A stretch of DNA of 64,000 nt from Micromonospora phaseoli (GCF_900109115.1 NZ_FNYV01000002.1:372001-436000); one strand, 5' to 3'. Counted from the stretch's first letter, positions 1 through 10,571 are shown. Program-made: numbers and translations. Notes: generated from the letters alone by a model not told the origin.

Positions 1-1
1 C

Positions 2-1036
2 GCTCCGCTCGTCCTGTCCAGCCGAGGGCACCTGCACGACCTGGAGACGGGTCGACGCCGTCCGACCGTAGACCTGGTCGCCCGGCTCGACGACGCGCTC
101 GTCACCGGCGGCGTCCTTTCCGGCATGCTGCACCCGTCTCCCACGCCGCGTGACCCTGAGCGCCTGGCCTACGTCGCCCAGCATCCCCGCCGTGTCGATC
201 CGGCGACCCTGCACACCTTGGCCGAGTTGCTCGCCGCGCATCGTCGGCTGGAAGACACCCTCGGCTCCACTCCGTTGTTGCCGACAGTACGCACGCAACT
301 CGACCTGATCGCCACGCTCGTCGCGGAGACGGCCTCGGCGCTGCGACCGCAGGTGGTTGACCTTGCCGCGCAGTGGGCCCAGTTCGGTGGATGGCTGTAC
401 GCCGCCAGCGACCGGAGTCGACTCGCCAGCCGCTGGTACGGCACGGCCCTGGAGTGGGGCACTGAGGCGGGCAGTCCGGACATGGTCGCCACGGTACTCA
501 GCATGCGCGGGCATATCGCATGGTCGGAGCGGCGTCCAAGCCCGTTGATCGGGCTTTCGGCGGCGGCAGCACGACAGCCGGCCAGCCCTGGCATTCGGGC
601 CATTGCCATCCAGCAACAGGCCCGTGGTCACGCGCTGACCGGCGAAGCGGACTTCGTCAGCGACCTGCTCGATCAGGCCGCGGAGCTGGTCGAGGCGGCC
701 CGTCAGGCACCCGACCGCGAGCCACCGTGGATCTACTTCCACTCGGCTGCCTACCTGAGCATGCAGCGTGGCCTCGCCTATCGGCTCCTCGGCTGGAACG
801 CGCAGGCGATCGAGCATCTGCGGCTGGGGCTGGCCGGGCTGCCGCCAGAGTCTGCCGGTGCCGCGTGGACCGGGCCCTACCTCCTGCGTCTGGCGGCGGC
901 GCTCGTGGACACTGGAGACGCCAGCGAGGCGCTGAGCATCTACGAGGGGGTCCGAAGCATCGGGCAGGCAACCCGCACGGTCAGCCTGGTTGACCAAGCC
1001 GAGGACGCCGTCCGCGCGTTGTCCGCAGGCGGATAG
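2..1036 (+). CDS. XRE-family transcriptional regulator, C-terminal part (5' end outside window)
   Basis: The reading frame is open from base 2, so the gene starts upstream of the window and the first ATG at 125 is probably internal. The visible N-terminal stretch (SSRGHLHDLETGRRRPT followed by DLVARLDDAL) looks like the end of an XRE helix-turn-helix domain and the linker common in actinobacterial regulators. The rest is alpha-helical and Ala/Leu/Arg rich, consistent with TPR-like repeats (for example SMQRGLAYRLLGWNAQAIEHL). No enzymatic motif is seen. A second, complete XRE regulator follows in the same direction after about 80 bp. The DNA-binding part is mostly out of view, so the family call rests on the junction sequence and the repeat-like tail. 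Confidence 0.6.
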   Translation, partial: APLVLSSRGHLHDLETGRRRPTVDLVARLDDALVTGGVLSGMLHPSPTPRDPERLAYVAQHPRRVDPATLHTLAELLAAHRRLEDTLGSTPLLPTVRTQLDLIATLVAETASALRPQVVDLAAQWAQFGGWLYAASDRSRLASRWYGTALEWGTEAGSPDMVATVLSMRGHIAWSERRPSPLIGLSAAAARQPASPGIRAIAIQQQARGHALTGEADFVSDLLDQAAELVEAARQAPDREPPWIYFHSAAYLSMQRGLAYRLLGWNAQAIEHLRLGLAGLPPESAGAAWTGPYLLRLAAALVDTGDASEALSIYEGVRSIGQATRTVSLVDQAEDAVRALSAGG

Positions 1037-1118
1037 CAGACACCTCCAGCCTCGACCGTAACCACCCGATCACTGAATGCTGATCGAGGGCACACAGTGC
1101 CTGCTCAGGGAGGTGACG

Positions 1119-2312
1119 ATGACGGATACGGTGCCGATCGGGCGACGGGTGGCGTACTGGCGGGCGCGGCGGAGGATGTCGCAGCAGGTGTTCGCCGATC
1201 GGCTCGGCAAGTCGAAGAGCTGGGTGGACAAGGTCGAGCGCGGGGTGCGGGCCCTGGACAAGGTTTCCACGCTGCGGGACATCGCCGCCGCGCTGCGGAT
1301 CGATCAGGCGTTGCTGCTCGGCCAGGACAGTCGACCCGCCGAGGTGACCACGCGGGTCGAGGGCGTGGAGTCGATCCGGGCGGCACTGTCCGCGTACGAC
1401 ATCGCTTTGGATCGGCCGGCGGCGCGCCGTGACGTGCCGGACGCGGCTCGGCTGGCGCGCGGCGTCGCGCATGCCTGGACCAGTTTCCAGCATGCGCGGT
1501 ACCCGGCGCTGATCGACCTGCTGCCGGAGTTGCTGGCCGGGGCGCAGCGCGGTAACGCCCACGATCCGGCCGCGGGCCCGGTGTCGCTGGTGGAGGCGTA
1601 CCGGGTGACCGCGTCTCTGCTGGTGAAGCTCGGCGAGACCGAGCTGGCCTGGCTGGCCGCCGACCGGGCGATGACCGTCGCCACCGGTGATCCGCTGCTG
1701 GTGGCCGCCGCCACCGTGCAGCTCGGCCAGGTGTTGCGGGCCGCCGGTCGGGCGCGGGAGGCGGGCACGGCGACGCTGGCCGCCGCGTACCGGATCGGGA
1801 CGCCCGACCTCGACGTGGCGCGGCTGTCGCTCTGCGGGACGCTGCTCGTGCAGGCGGCGCTCGCGGCGGCCCGGCACGGCGACGACCGGGCCGCCGCCGT
1901 CCGCGTCGATGAGGCCGCCGACCTGGCCGCCGAGGTCGGCGACGGCAACGATCATCATCACACCGGCTTCGGTCCGACCGTGGTGGCGCTCGCCCGGGTC
2001 ACGGTCGCGATCGATCTGGGTACGCCGGACGAGGCGATCGCCCGACACGAGGCGGCTGTCGGACGGGACGGCTGGCGGTGGCTGCCACCGGAGCATCGGG
2101 CCGCGCACCTGATCGACGCCGGGCGGGCCTACCTTCAGGTTGCCGACCCGGTCAACGCGGCCCGGGTGCTGCTGGAGGCCGACCGGACCGCACCCGCCGA
2201 GGTACGCCACCGGCCCGCCGCCCGGAACGTGCTCGCCGCCACGGTCCGCCATCCGGGCGCTCCCGCCACGATCGTCGCGCTGGCGGCCACCCTCGGGGTG
2301 AGCCGCCGATGA
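1119..2312 (+). CDS. XRE-family transcriptional regulator with TPR-like C-terminal domain
   Basis: A DNA-binding regulator of 397 residues. Residues 5-65 form a helix-turn-helix (RRMSQQVFADRLGKSKSWVDKVERG), followed by about 300 alpha-helical residues with TPR-like repeats that usually bind a peptide or small ligand. I chose ATG 1119 over the upstream ATG 1077 because AGGGAGGTG lies directly before it and the helix-turn-helix begins right after. The stop overlaps the start of the next small gene (ATGA), so the two are probably co-translated. The ligand and targets are unknown. The layout resembles actinobacterial XRE regulators paired with a small partner protein, but the partner here is a CxxC protein. 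Confidence 0.8.
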   Translation: MTDTVPIGRRVAYWRARRRMSQQVFADRLGKSKSWVDKVERGVRALDKVSTLRDIAAALRIDQALLLGQDSRPAEVTTRVEGVESIRAALSAYDIALDRPAARRDVPDAARLARGVAHAWTSFQHARYPALIDLLPELLAGAQRGNAHDPAAGPVSLVEAYRVTASLLVKLGETELAWLAADRAMTVATGDPLLVAAATVQLGQVLRAAGRAREAGTATLAAAYRIGTPDLDVARLSLCGTLLVQAALAAARHGDDRAAAVRVDEAADLAAEVGDGNDHHHTGFGPTVVALARVTVAIDLGTPDEAIARHEAAVGRDGWRWLPPEHRAAHLIDAGRAYLQVADPVNAARVLLEADRTAPAEVRHRPAARNVLAATVRHPGAPATIVALAATLGVSRR

Positions 2313-2527
2313 CCGCACCGTTGCTCACCCTGGCGCAGATCCTCAACCGGCTCACCCTGACCGCTCGCTGGACCCTGCGCGATCACCAGCCCGGCCCCGA
2401 CGGCCGCTGCCCGATCTGCCGCATCGCCGACTGTGCCGTGGCCACCGCCGCCCGCGACCTCCTCACCGCCCTCAGGCAGACCCGCTGGACCGGGGGTGCT
2501 GGCACGACCCGATCGGGTGGCCGATGA
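2309..2527 (+). CDS. Small CxxC protein co-translated with XRE regulator
   Basis: A 72-residue protein whose ATG overlaps the stop codon of the XRE regulator by four bases. It contains GRCPICRIADC near residue 30, with three cysteines spaced as CxxC-x4-C, which could bind zinc or iron. An amphipathic helix follows (AVATAARDLLTAL). There is no signal peptide or membrane segment. I do not recognise a named family. The translational coupling suggests it works with the regulator, as a partner or antagonist. It ends 12 bp before the convergent helicase gene. Confidence 0.6.
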   Translation: MTAPLLTLAQILNRLTLTARWTLRDHQPGPDGRCPICRIADCAVATAARDLLTALRQTRWTGGAGTTRSGGR

Positions 2528-2539
2528 GGACGCGTCTGG

Positions 2540-5269
2540 TCAGCGGGATGGGGCGGGGAGTTCGGGTGGGTGCTCGAACAGGCGTTGCCGCTCGGCGGCC
2601 AGGACCTCCCGGACGAGTTCGGCCTCGGACAGGTCCACCGCTTCCGGGCTTGAGTCGGCCATGTCGCTGACCCGGGCGAAATCGTCGAAGATGCGCCGCT
2701 TCCCGGCCAGCAGTTCGGTGATCCGCTGGTCGACGCCCTCCTCGGAGAGCAGCCGGTGGACCTGCACCGACTGGACCTGCCCCATCCGGTGCGCACGGGC
2801 GATGGCCTGCGCCTCGGTGGTCGGCTTGAGCTGGGGTTCACAGATGACGACGACGGAGGCCGACTGGATGTTGAGCCCGACGCCACCGGCCACGATCTGG
2901 GCCACCAGGACGGCACCGTGGCGGGCGGCCGAGAACTCGTCCACCATCTGCTGACGGTGGTTGGCGGGCACCGATCCGGTCAGGGGCCCGAACAACGGAC
3001 CGGGAAGGGCGCCGGCAACCCGGTCGAGTACGGCCCTGAAGTGGGAGAACACGATGACCCGGCGCTCGTTCTCCGCCGCTTCCCGGACGATCTCGACGAG
3101 TCGCTGCATCTTGGTGGACTGGGCTGCCTGCAGCATGGCCACCTGGCGCATCTGCATGAAGTTCCCACGCTTGACCGCCTCGCGGTAAGCCGTGGTGTCC
3201 GCCGCGGACATCGGCAGCCACTCCTCGACCTCGATGAGCTCGGGAAGTTCGGCGAGCACATCGTCCTGGTTACGGCGTAGGTACGCCGGTGCGATCTGCC
3301 GGCGGAAGCGCTTGGGCGACAGGTCGGTGGCGTCGACGGTGAGGTCGGGGCGTACGTAGGAGGCGAGGTTGCGGAGCTCGTCGACCCTGTTCTCCAGCGG
3401 CGTACCGGTGAGCAGGATGGCCCGTTCGGCGCGCGCGACCAGCTCCTTCGTCCTGGCCGTCCGCTGCGCCTGCGGATTCTTGATGTAGTGGGCCTCGTCG
3501 ACCACGACGCACGCCAGGTCGGGAAACTCCCGCAGCACCGGCTCCCACCAGGCGAGGGTCTCGTAGGTGGTGACCGCCACGCCCCCGTGCCGCAGCCAGG
3601 TGCGGGCTGCGACATCGCGTTCCGGGCCGTGCACCCGGTGTGGACGCAGCGTCGACTTGCCGATGATCTCGCGGACCCAGTTGGTCACCACGGCGGCCGG
3701 GCACACCACCAGGAAATGGGTGCTTCCCCTGCTGTGCAGGTGCGCCAGCACCGCGATCGCCTCGACGGTCTTACCGAGGCCCATCTCATCACCGATGATG
3801 ACCTTGCGCTGTACGAGGGCGAAGCGCGCGGCGAAGCTCTGATAACCGCGCAGGGAGGCGGTCAGGTGTTCACCGTCGAGTGCCTGGTCGCGTACCGCCT
3901 GAATGATCTCGTCTGGGAGGTCGCCGTGCACCGCGTTCTCGTCGTCGGTGGCGAATCCCAGCTCGGAGAGCATGGCGAGGTAGTCGGCGGGTCGGGTGAG
4001 GAAGTCGTCCCACGGATCGAGGCGCACGCTCCGCCGGCCGGCTGCGGACGACCCACCGAGCAGCTCGGCTCGCCGTTTGACGATCTGGATGCTCTCGCGC
4101 AGTCCGGTGGCGGCGAGCCCTCGGGTCGGTACCACGAGGAGATGGCTGGTCTTACGGTCGATGGTGCTGCCCAGCGGCGCGAGTTCGGCGGCGCGTTCGA
4201 GGTCGGCTGCCGCACCGTGCGTCCGCCGGTGCGCGTCCCACTCGGCAAGGCACCGCAGCAGGTGCGTGGTATCGGGGCTGCGGTGGTCGATGTCGATCCG
4301 GACCGGGCTGTCGTCGTACGTCGTCTGCCAGAGGGCGCGGGCTGCTCCGATCATGCGACGGGCTGAGGTCTCGCCGACCCCCGGAAGCGCTTGAAGGGAC
4401 GCGCCGACGCGCAGCACGTCCTGCACCGTGTTGATTCCCGCCTCGGCCAGTGGCCCGAGTCGGAACCGGTCGCGGGTGACGGTCCGCAACGCATCCACCG
4501 GCATGTCCCGCAGGATCCGTTGCACCTCGGCGTGTCTGACCTTCTCACCCGCTTCACGTGCCGCCGAGCGGTACGAGGCTTCGCCGGCCACGACCTTGTC
4601 GATGGTGGCCAGGGCCGCCGGCAGGCCCCCGAAGACCGACCGGTCCACCAGCTCGGGCTCCGGGCCGGTCCGCTCGGCGAGGAGGGCGAAGCGAAGGGCC
4701 GGGTCGAGCAGGTCGTCGATGCTGGCCGGGGCCGGGTCGAGGGGCGCGGTGTGGACGCCGAGGTGCGCCAGACGCTCGGGGCCGCCGGCGCCGATGACCT
4801 CCGCGTGCCGGCGACGCAGGAGTTCACTCGCGGTGACCGCCGACTGCATCTTGGCCGGCCCGGTGAAGTAGCGACGTACGCCGAGCATGGGTGCGACATC
4901 GGCGACGGCGCGGGGTGCGTCGTCGGTGAGTAGGCGCAGCAGGGCACGATCGGCGGTCGTCGTCGCGGGAAGCAGGGCCCGCTCCCGTAGTCGCTGGACG
5001 ACGTCGCGGTCGCTCTCCCGCAGCGCGAGCACGCGCCACGCGGCCCGGCCGGACCGGTCGACCACGACGCTGCGGGCACGCATGGTCCCTTCGGCGCTGC
5101 TGGCCGCGTGCTGCACAGCCCGGTGCCAGTTCTGTGCCGTCTCCGCAAGATGACCCCATCGCCTGAAGTCCGCCACGAGGCGACGGAGTTCTTCACGCTC
5201 GGTCTTGTTCAAGCCCACCCGAAGCCGGTACCCGACCGCCTGCCTCACCATGCGCCGTGGCCTGATCAT
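2540..5269 (-). CDS. SNF2-type DEAD/DEAH-box helicase with helix-hairpin-helix motif
   Basis: A 909-residue superfamily 2 ATPase of the SNF2/RapA type that should translocate on double-stranded DNA. Walker A is DEMGLGKT (494-501), motif II is DEAH (591-594), motif III is LTGTPLEN (620-627), and motif VI is seen as IARAHRMGQ (823-831). A helix-hairpin-helix (GINTVQDVLRVGASLQALPGVG, with its glycines near 278 and 297) lies before the ATPase core. The first 450 residues have no other domain I can name. The HhH suggests recognition of DNA structure, as in repair or chromatin factors. The start is uncertain: ATG 5269 gives the longest form and ATG 5251 is equally possible, and neither has a strong ribosome binding site. 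It converges with the XRE/CxxC pair. Confidence 0.85.
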   Translation of the reverse strand: MIRPRRMVRQAVGYRLRVGLNKTEREELRRLVADFRRWGHLAETAQNWHRAVQHAASSAEGTMRARSVVVDRSGRAAWRVLALRESDRDVVQRLRERALLPATTTADRALLRLLTDDAPRAVADVAPMLGVRRYFTGPAKMQSAVTASELLRRRHAEVIGAGGPERLAHLGVHTAPLDPAPASIDDLLDPALRFALLAERTGPEPELVDRSVFGGLPAALATIDKVVAGEASYRSAAREAGEKVRHAEVQRILRDMPVDALRTVTRDRFRLGPLAEAGINTVQDVLRVGASLQALPGVGETSARRMIGAARALWQTTYDDSPVRIDIDHRSPDTTHLLRCLAEWDAHRRTHGAAADLERAAELAPLGSTIDRKTSHLLVVPTRGLAATGLRESIQIVKRRAELLGGSSAAGRRSVRLDPWDDFLTRPADYLAMLSELGFATDDENAVHGDLPDEIIQAVRDQALDGEHLTASLRGYQSFAARFALVQRKVIIGDEMGLGKTVEAIAVLAHLHSRGSTHFLVVCPAAVVTNWVREIIGKSTLRPHRVHGPERDVAARTWLRHGGVAVTTYETLAWWEPVLREFPDLACVVVDEAHYIKNPQAQRTARTKELVARAERAILLTGTPLENRVDELRNLASYVRPDLTVDATDLSPKRFRRQIAPAYLRRNQDDVLAELPELIEVEEWLPMSAADTTAYREAVKRGNFMQMRQVAMLQAAQSTKMQRLVEIVREAAENERRVIVFSHFRAVLDRVAGALPGPLFGPLTGSVPANHRQQMVDEFSAARHGAVLVAQIVAGGVGLNIQSASVVVICEPQLKPTTEAQAIARAHRMGQVQSVQVHRLLSEEGVDQRITELLAGKRRIFDDFARVSDMADSSPEAVDLSEAELVREVLAAERQRLFEHPPELPAPSR

Positions 5270-5297
5270 GCAGTTCTGCCCACTCGGACACCCTCGG

Positions 5298-6071
5298 TCA
5301 CCCCGGCGCGGCTCCGTTGTCGACGAGCCGGAAGTAGGTGGTCAAGCTCGCGTCGCCGAGCTCTTCGAGGATCAGACCCCGGGTCGGTGAGTTCTGCAGA
5401 TAAGCCGAGTTGCTGCTGATCGCATACGTCGGCTCGCCGTCGCGCTGCCCGTCGCGGACAACCGAGAACTGCTGCCTCGGCTCGTCCGGCAGGCAGGGTG
5501 CCGCGGCGACCCGCAGCGGATCGCTGCCCGACGAGCGCACCTCCCAGCACGTGTCGGTCAGCCCCTGCTCCACGGCACGGATCAGATAGGTGTCGGGCCC
5601 CTGCGGCGCGAACACGAACAACTGGCGACCCTCGTCACCATCGACCTCGGCGAGCCGACCGTCGTCGAGCAGTGACACCCCAGCGGCCTGGTCGGACACC
5701 CGCACGACAGTGACCTGACGCTGGCCGGACAGCACCGGATCACTGCTCTGCGGGATGCCGGGCGAGCCGGACGTCACGCTCGGGCTGGCCGGCACGCTCG
5801 GGCCGGTGCTCGGCAGGGCGGTGGCCGGAGGCAGTGTCGGGCCGGCCGGACCGACGGGCATGCCGTCCGGCCCGCCGGCCAGGCGGACCAGGACGGCACC
5901 GGCACCGAGGACCACGACGAGCAGGGCGCCGAGCCCGACGGAGGTGGCCTGCCGGCGGCGCCGACGGTTGTCGCCGCGACGCCGGATGTCGGCGGCGGCC
6001 GGGACTCTGCCCTGCCCGCCGTGCCGGGCCAGCGCCCGCAGCGCCTCATCGAGATGCGGCTCAGGCCCCAT
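5298..6071 (-). CDS. Membrane protein with beta-trefoil-like domain, coupled to ECF sigma factor (candidate anti-sigma factor)
   Basis: 257 residues. The first ~40 are cytoplasmic and end in a basic run (RRRGDNRRRRRQ), then one membrane helix (near 45-67, VGLGALLVVVLGAGAVLV), a Pro/Ser/Thr-rich linker and an extracellular domain of about 130 residues. The ATG at 6071 lies inside the 3' end of the sigma-factor gene (11-base overlap), the usual arrangement for a sigma/anti-sigma pair. The N-terminal tail lacks the HxxxCxxC zinc motif of classical anti-sigma factors, so that role is inferred from position and topology. The outer domain resembles a ricin-like trefoil and is clearly paralogous to the lipoprotein at 6664-7344; both carry SLLD-GRLAEVD and GLI-EELGDA blocks. 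Confidence 0.7.
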   Translation of the reverse strand: MGPEPHLDEALRALARHGGQGRVPAAADIRRRGDNRRRRRQATSVGLGALLVVVLGAGAVLVRLAGGPDGMPVGPAGPTLPPATALPSTGPSVPASPSVTSGSPGIPQSSDPVLSGQRQVTVVRVSDQAAGVSLLDDGRLAEVDGDEGRQLFVFAPQGPDTYLIRAVEQGLTDTCWEVRSSGSDPLRVAAAPCLPDEPRQQFSVVRDGQRDGEPTYAISSNSAYLQNSPTRGLILEELGDASLTTYFRLVDNGAAPG

Positions 6072-6579
6072 GGCTGTTCCCCCCGCCCGTTCTCTGGTAA
6101 TCGTCGTCATCGGTCAGGTGTGCGGCGAGCGCTCGGCGTCCCCGGGCCAGCCAGGTCTTGACGGTGTTCGCGTTGGCGTCGACCTCCACCGCGATCTCGG
6201 CCACGCTGAGACCGACCAGGTGATGCAGCACCACGACCCGACGCTGATCGGCGGGGATCCGGCGCAGCGCCGACACGACCGCCACGTGGTCGACCCCGCT
6301 GGCCTCGACCTGCTGGCCGGCGATCTCCCGGCGGTGGGCCCGCAGCCGGTTCACTGTCTTGCGCCACGCGCTCACCGCGAGGCGGTACGCCACCCGGCGG
6401 ACCCACGCCTCCGGGCTGTCACACTCCCGCACCGTCGACCAGCGGTCCCAGGCTCGGGCGTACGCCTCCGCCACCGCGTCCTCGGCGTCGGCCCGGCTGC
6501 CGATCATGGCAGACAGGTGCCCCAGGACGCGCTGCGCCGACGCCGCGTAGAAGGCGTCGAACTCCTCAGCGTCGCGCAT
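6061..6579 (-). CDS. ECF RNA polymerase sigma factor (SigE-like family)
   Basis: A 172-residue extracytoplasmic-function sigma factor. Region 2 spans about residues 5-75 (EEFDAFYAASAQRVLGHL, then DAEDAVAEAYARAWDRW for promoter melting). Region 4 spans about 100-155, with the helix-turn-helix LSVAEIAVEVDANANTVKTWLARGRRAL. It lacks regions 1.1 and 3, as expected for the class. The next gene starts within its 3' end and encodes a single-pass membrane protein, so release by an envelope signal is likely. No strong ribosome binding site precedes ATG 6579. The lipoprotein gene 85 bp upstream, on the same strand, carries the same outer domain as the partner. Confidence 0.88.
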   Translation of the reverse strand: MRDAEEFDAFYAASAQRVLGHLSAMIGSRADAEDAVAEAYARAWDRWSTVRECDSPEAWVRRVAYRLAVSAWRKTVNRLRAHRREIAGQQVEASGVDHVAVVSALRRIPADQRRVVVLHHLVGLSVAEIAVEVDANANTVKTWLARGRRALAAHLTDDDDYQRTGGGNSHGA

Positions 6580-6663
6580 CGCTCACGTTCCCACTCGTAC
6601 TGGTCGTTGCTGGTCAGCCCGGCGGCGGACGGACGCACCCGGACCGGGTGCGCCGCCGGAACC

Positions 6664-7344
6664 CTATCCTCGGGGCGCCGGGCCGGTGTCGTTGAACCGG
6701 AAGCTGCTCGCCGGCGGCGCGTCGCCCAACTCCTCCATGATCAGACCCGATCGCGCGGAATCCCGCAGGTACGCCCACCGGTTGCTGATCACGAACTCCC
6801 GGGGACCGCCACCGGCTGCGGCGGCGATGCCGAACCGCTGGGCGGGGTCGTCCGCGCGGCACGGCGCACCTCGTACGACCAGCGGATGCGAGTTGCCCGG
6901 GTTGTGCACCTGCCAGCAGACCGGCTGCCCGGTGCCGCCGCTGCGGTACGCCTTGACCAGGAACTCCGCTCCACCCAGCGGAGTCGGCACGAACACCTGC
7001 CGGCCACTGTCGTCGTCCACCTCGGCCAGCCGTCCCCGGTCGAGCAGCGACAGCCCTGACTCGAACGCGCCGACCCGGACGATCGTCACCCGCCGCGTAC
7101 CGGTGAGCACCGGTGGCGGGCTCGGCGACGCCGCCGGTACACCCGTCGCCGGCTCGGCCGGTGCCGCTGGCACCGCCGGTATCTCGGCTGCCGGTGCCTC
7201 GGCTGCCGGGACCACCACGACCGGAGCCGGCCCGGCGGACCCGCCGCCGTCGGTACCCGTCGCGGGTGCCACCTGGCACGCCCCCAACGCCGCTGCGGTC
7301 AACCCCAGCAGGCCCACGCCGACGAGCCTTCTACCCACCAACAT
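6664..7344 (-). CDS. Lipoprotein with beta-trefoil-like domain, paralogue of the sigma-factor partner
   Basis: 226 residues. The signal peptide ends in the lipobox LGAC near residues 21-24, so the protein should be lipid-anchored outside the membrane. An Ala/Pro-rich linker leads to a domain paralogous to the one at 5298-6071: both have VTIVRV or VTVVRV, SLLD-GRLAEVD, GRQ-FV and SGLIMEELGDA or RGLILEELGDA. ATG 7344 is chosen over the frame's first ATG at 7380 because GGGGAGG precedes it and the signal peptide begins there. Two paralogues with different anchors on either side of a sigma gene suggest a sensing module, but no ligand can be read from sequence. Confidence 0.75.
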   Translation of the reverse strand: MLVGRRLVGVGLLGLTAAALGACQVAPATGTDGGGSAGPAPVVVVPAAEAPAAEIPAVPAAPAEPATGVPAASPSPPPVLTGTRRVTIVRVGAFESGLSLLDRGRLAEVDDDSGRQVFVPTPLGGAEFLVKAYRSGGTGQPVCWQVHNPGNSHPLVVRGAPCRADDPAQRFGIAAAAGGGPREFVISNRWAYLRDSARSGLIMEELGDAPPASSFRFNDTGPAPRG

Positions 7345-7453
7345 CGTTACCTCCCCAGCTGCTGTGGCCGCCGCGTGCACGCCGGCCGTCGTGCCGGTCG
7401 CTCGCGGCCGGTACAGCCTCGTGACGTCTGGGCGCGGGGAGTGGTTTCACCGG

Positions 7454-7477
7454 TCCGCCCAGGAATTTCCGGGCGGA
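7454..7477 (-). terminator. Hairpin after the small membrane protein gene
   Basis: An inverted repeat, TCCGCCC at 7454-7460 and GGGCGGA at 7471-7477, with further partial pairing (GGAA/TTCC) in the loop. It lies 10 bp past the stop codon at 7487. There is no U-tract, which is usual for terminators in this kind of genome. Confidence 0.5.
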
Positions 7478-7486
7478 TGGGACGGG

Positions 7487-7900
7487 CTATCGCAGCGAGA
7501 TCAGCCGCATACCGGTACGGATCAGGACCACCGCACCGCCGGCAGCCATGACCAGGCCGATGCCGGGCATCAACTGGCCCCAGCTGCCAGTGCTGGCGCT
7601 GAGACTGATCAGCCGGGCGACCTGCCAACCGACGATGACGGCGACAACGAGCCCGGGAATCAGGCTGTGCGCGATGGCGACCCTCCGGTACGGCAGGAGG
7701 GCACCTGCGATGGCGAGGAACGCCACGCTCAGCGTCCACAGGCCGGGTCCGGCCACGCCGGACAGCGACCCGAACGGCGTGATGACCCAGGGCAGCAGCG
7801 AGCCGACCAGCGCCAGCAGGCCGCCGACGATCATGCCGATGCTGCCGGCGTGCAGGATCCGGCGACGGGCCGGTACGGCGGTGGATGCGGTGTCTGCCAT
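7487..7900 (-). CDS. Small four-helix membrane protein
   Basis: 137 residues with about four hydrophobic segments: near 18-38 (GSIGMIVGGLLALVGSLLPWV), 53-70 (LWTLSVAFLAIAGALLPY), 77-97 (HSLIPGLVVAVIVGWQVARLI) and 108-127 (LMPGIGLVMAAGGAVVLI). There is no signal cleavage site and there are no catalytic motifs. It appears to be an integral membrane protein of a conserved actinobacterial type that I cannot name. The gene stands alone, with a hairpin behind it and nearly 400 bp of non-coding DNA before the next gene. Confidence 0.7.
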   Translation of the reverse strand: MADTASTAVPARRRILHAGSIGMIVGGLLALVGSLLPWVITPFGSLSGVAGPGLWTLSVAFLAIAGALLPYRRVAIAHSLIPGLVVAVIVGWQVARLISLSASTGSWGQLMPGIGLVMAAGGAVVLIRTGMRLISLR

Positions 7901-8289
7901 GTCCGGATGCTAGGCGCTCTCCGCCGCCGACCGGACGGGCAGATCGGTGAGCGGTCGGGCAGCGTCGGTGGGCGGCCGGACCGCCACCGCGAACGCCCAC
8001 AAATCGGTCGACACCCGCCGCTGTCAGGGGCCGGGCGACCGTTCACTGCGCCCAACGGACCGTTCACCGACCCGATCCCGCGCCTGGCGGATCGCCTCTT
8101 GCCTGGCCAGGCCCCGTCACGTTCGCTTCGCAGAACGTGTGACCGAGCGCACAACCACGTCGAGCAGGACGGCGGCGTGGAGGTGCGAATCGGGCAGCGG
8201 CACCAGCACCGCGTCACCACCAGCCGGGCGCCGTGTCGTAGGCCCCTCGCCGGATCAACCGGTTCCGTACCGACTAGGAGGCTCCAGAC
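7901..8289. other. Non-coding region upstream of the symporter operon
   Basis: 389 bp without a credible gene; the open frames here are arginine- and proline-rich shadows. It should carry the promoters of the membrane protein gene on the minus strand and of the symporter operon. A Crp-like site lies at 8138-8153, and an imperfect inverted repeat (GTCACGTTC at 8116-8124, GAACGTGTGAC at 8133-8143) overlaps it. AGGAGG before 8290 is the symporter operon's ribosome binding site. Confidence 0.6.
8138..8153 (+). promoter_or_regulatory. Candidate Crp-type binding site before symporter operon
   Basis: TGTGACCGAGCGCACA matches the Crp consensus TGTGA-N6-TCACA at nine of the ten defined bases. It lies about 140 bp before the start of the symporter operon, within activator range. 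Crp control of acetate-type permeases is known in other bacteria. Binding here is inferred. Confidence 0.45.
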
Positions 8290-8639
8290 ATGACCGAGGT
8301 AACCCCCGATAAAGAAACCCGAGGCGGGGAACCGCCACCTGCATCACCACCACCGGCGTCCCCGCCGGACAACGGGTGGCGTAAGGAGTACTGGAGCCGG
8401 AACCTTCGGCTCATGGTGATCCTGCTGGCCATCTGGTTCATCGTCTCGTTCGGCTTCGGCATCCTCCTGGTCGAACCGCTGAACGAAATCGTCATCGCCG
8501 GCTTCCCGCTCGGCTTCTGGTTCGCCCAACAAGGATCGATCTACGTCTTCGTGATTCTCATTCTGGTGTACGCGAAGATGATGGACCGTCTGGACAGCCA
8601 GTTCGGTGTCGATGAGCAGGAGAACCAGGAGGCTGGCAA

Positions 8640-8643
<4 letters not shown>
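8290..8643 (+). CDS. DUF4212 family small subunit of sodium/solute symporter
   Basis: 117 residues. A Pro-rich cytoplasmic N-terminus precedes two membrane helices (near 38-57, LRLMVILLAIWFIVSFGFGI, and 75-98, GFWFAQQGSIYVFVILILVYAKMM). The WRKEYWSRNLRLM start and the two-helix layout are those of the DUF4212 small subunits encoded just before sodium:solute symporters. The start has AGGAGG ten bases upstream. The stop overlaps the start of the large-subunit gene (ATGA), so the subunits are translationally coupled. Its role is probably assembly or stability of the carrier. Confidence 0.88.
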
Positions 8644-10319
<1,676 letters not shown>

Positions 10320-10342
10320 CCTTCAGCCCCTGCTCGGAAGCA

Positions 10343-10384
10343 CCGGTCGCCGGTCCCAACACCGACGTTGGGACCGGCGACCGG
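10343..10384 (+). terminator. Strong hairpin terminator after symporter operon
   Basis: A perfect 18-bp stem: CCGGTCGCCGGTCCCAAC at 10343-10360 pairs with its complement at 10367-10384 around the loop ACCGAC. It starts about 24 bp after the symporter stop codon. Confidence 0.85.
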
Positions 10385-10571
10385 CCGCCGTCCGCGTCGG
10401 AGGAGAACCGACGCCGTCGGCGACGGCTTCCGGCCGGGCGGACGGCCTAACGGATGAATGGCCTACCAGCCCAGCTCCGAGCAGCACCCGGCTCGACCCG
10501 TCCCGCACGACGACGCCGCAGACAGTCCGGACGGTGACGTCCTCCATGCGCTGATGCCGCCAGAGACCCCC

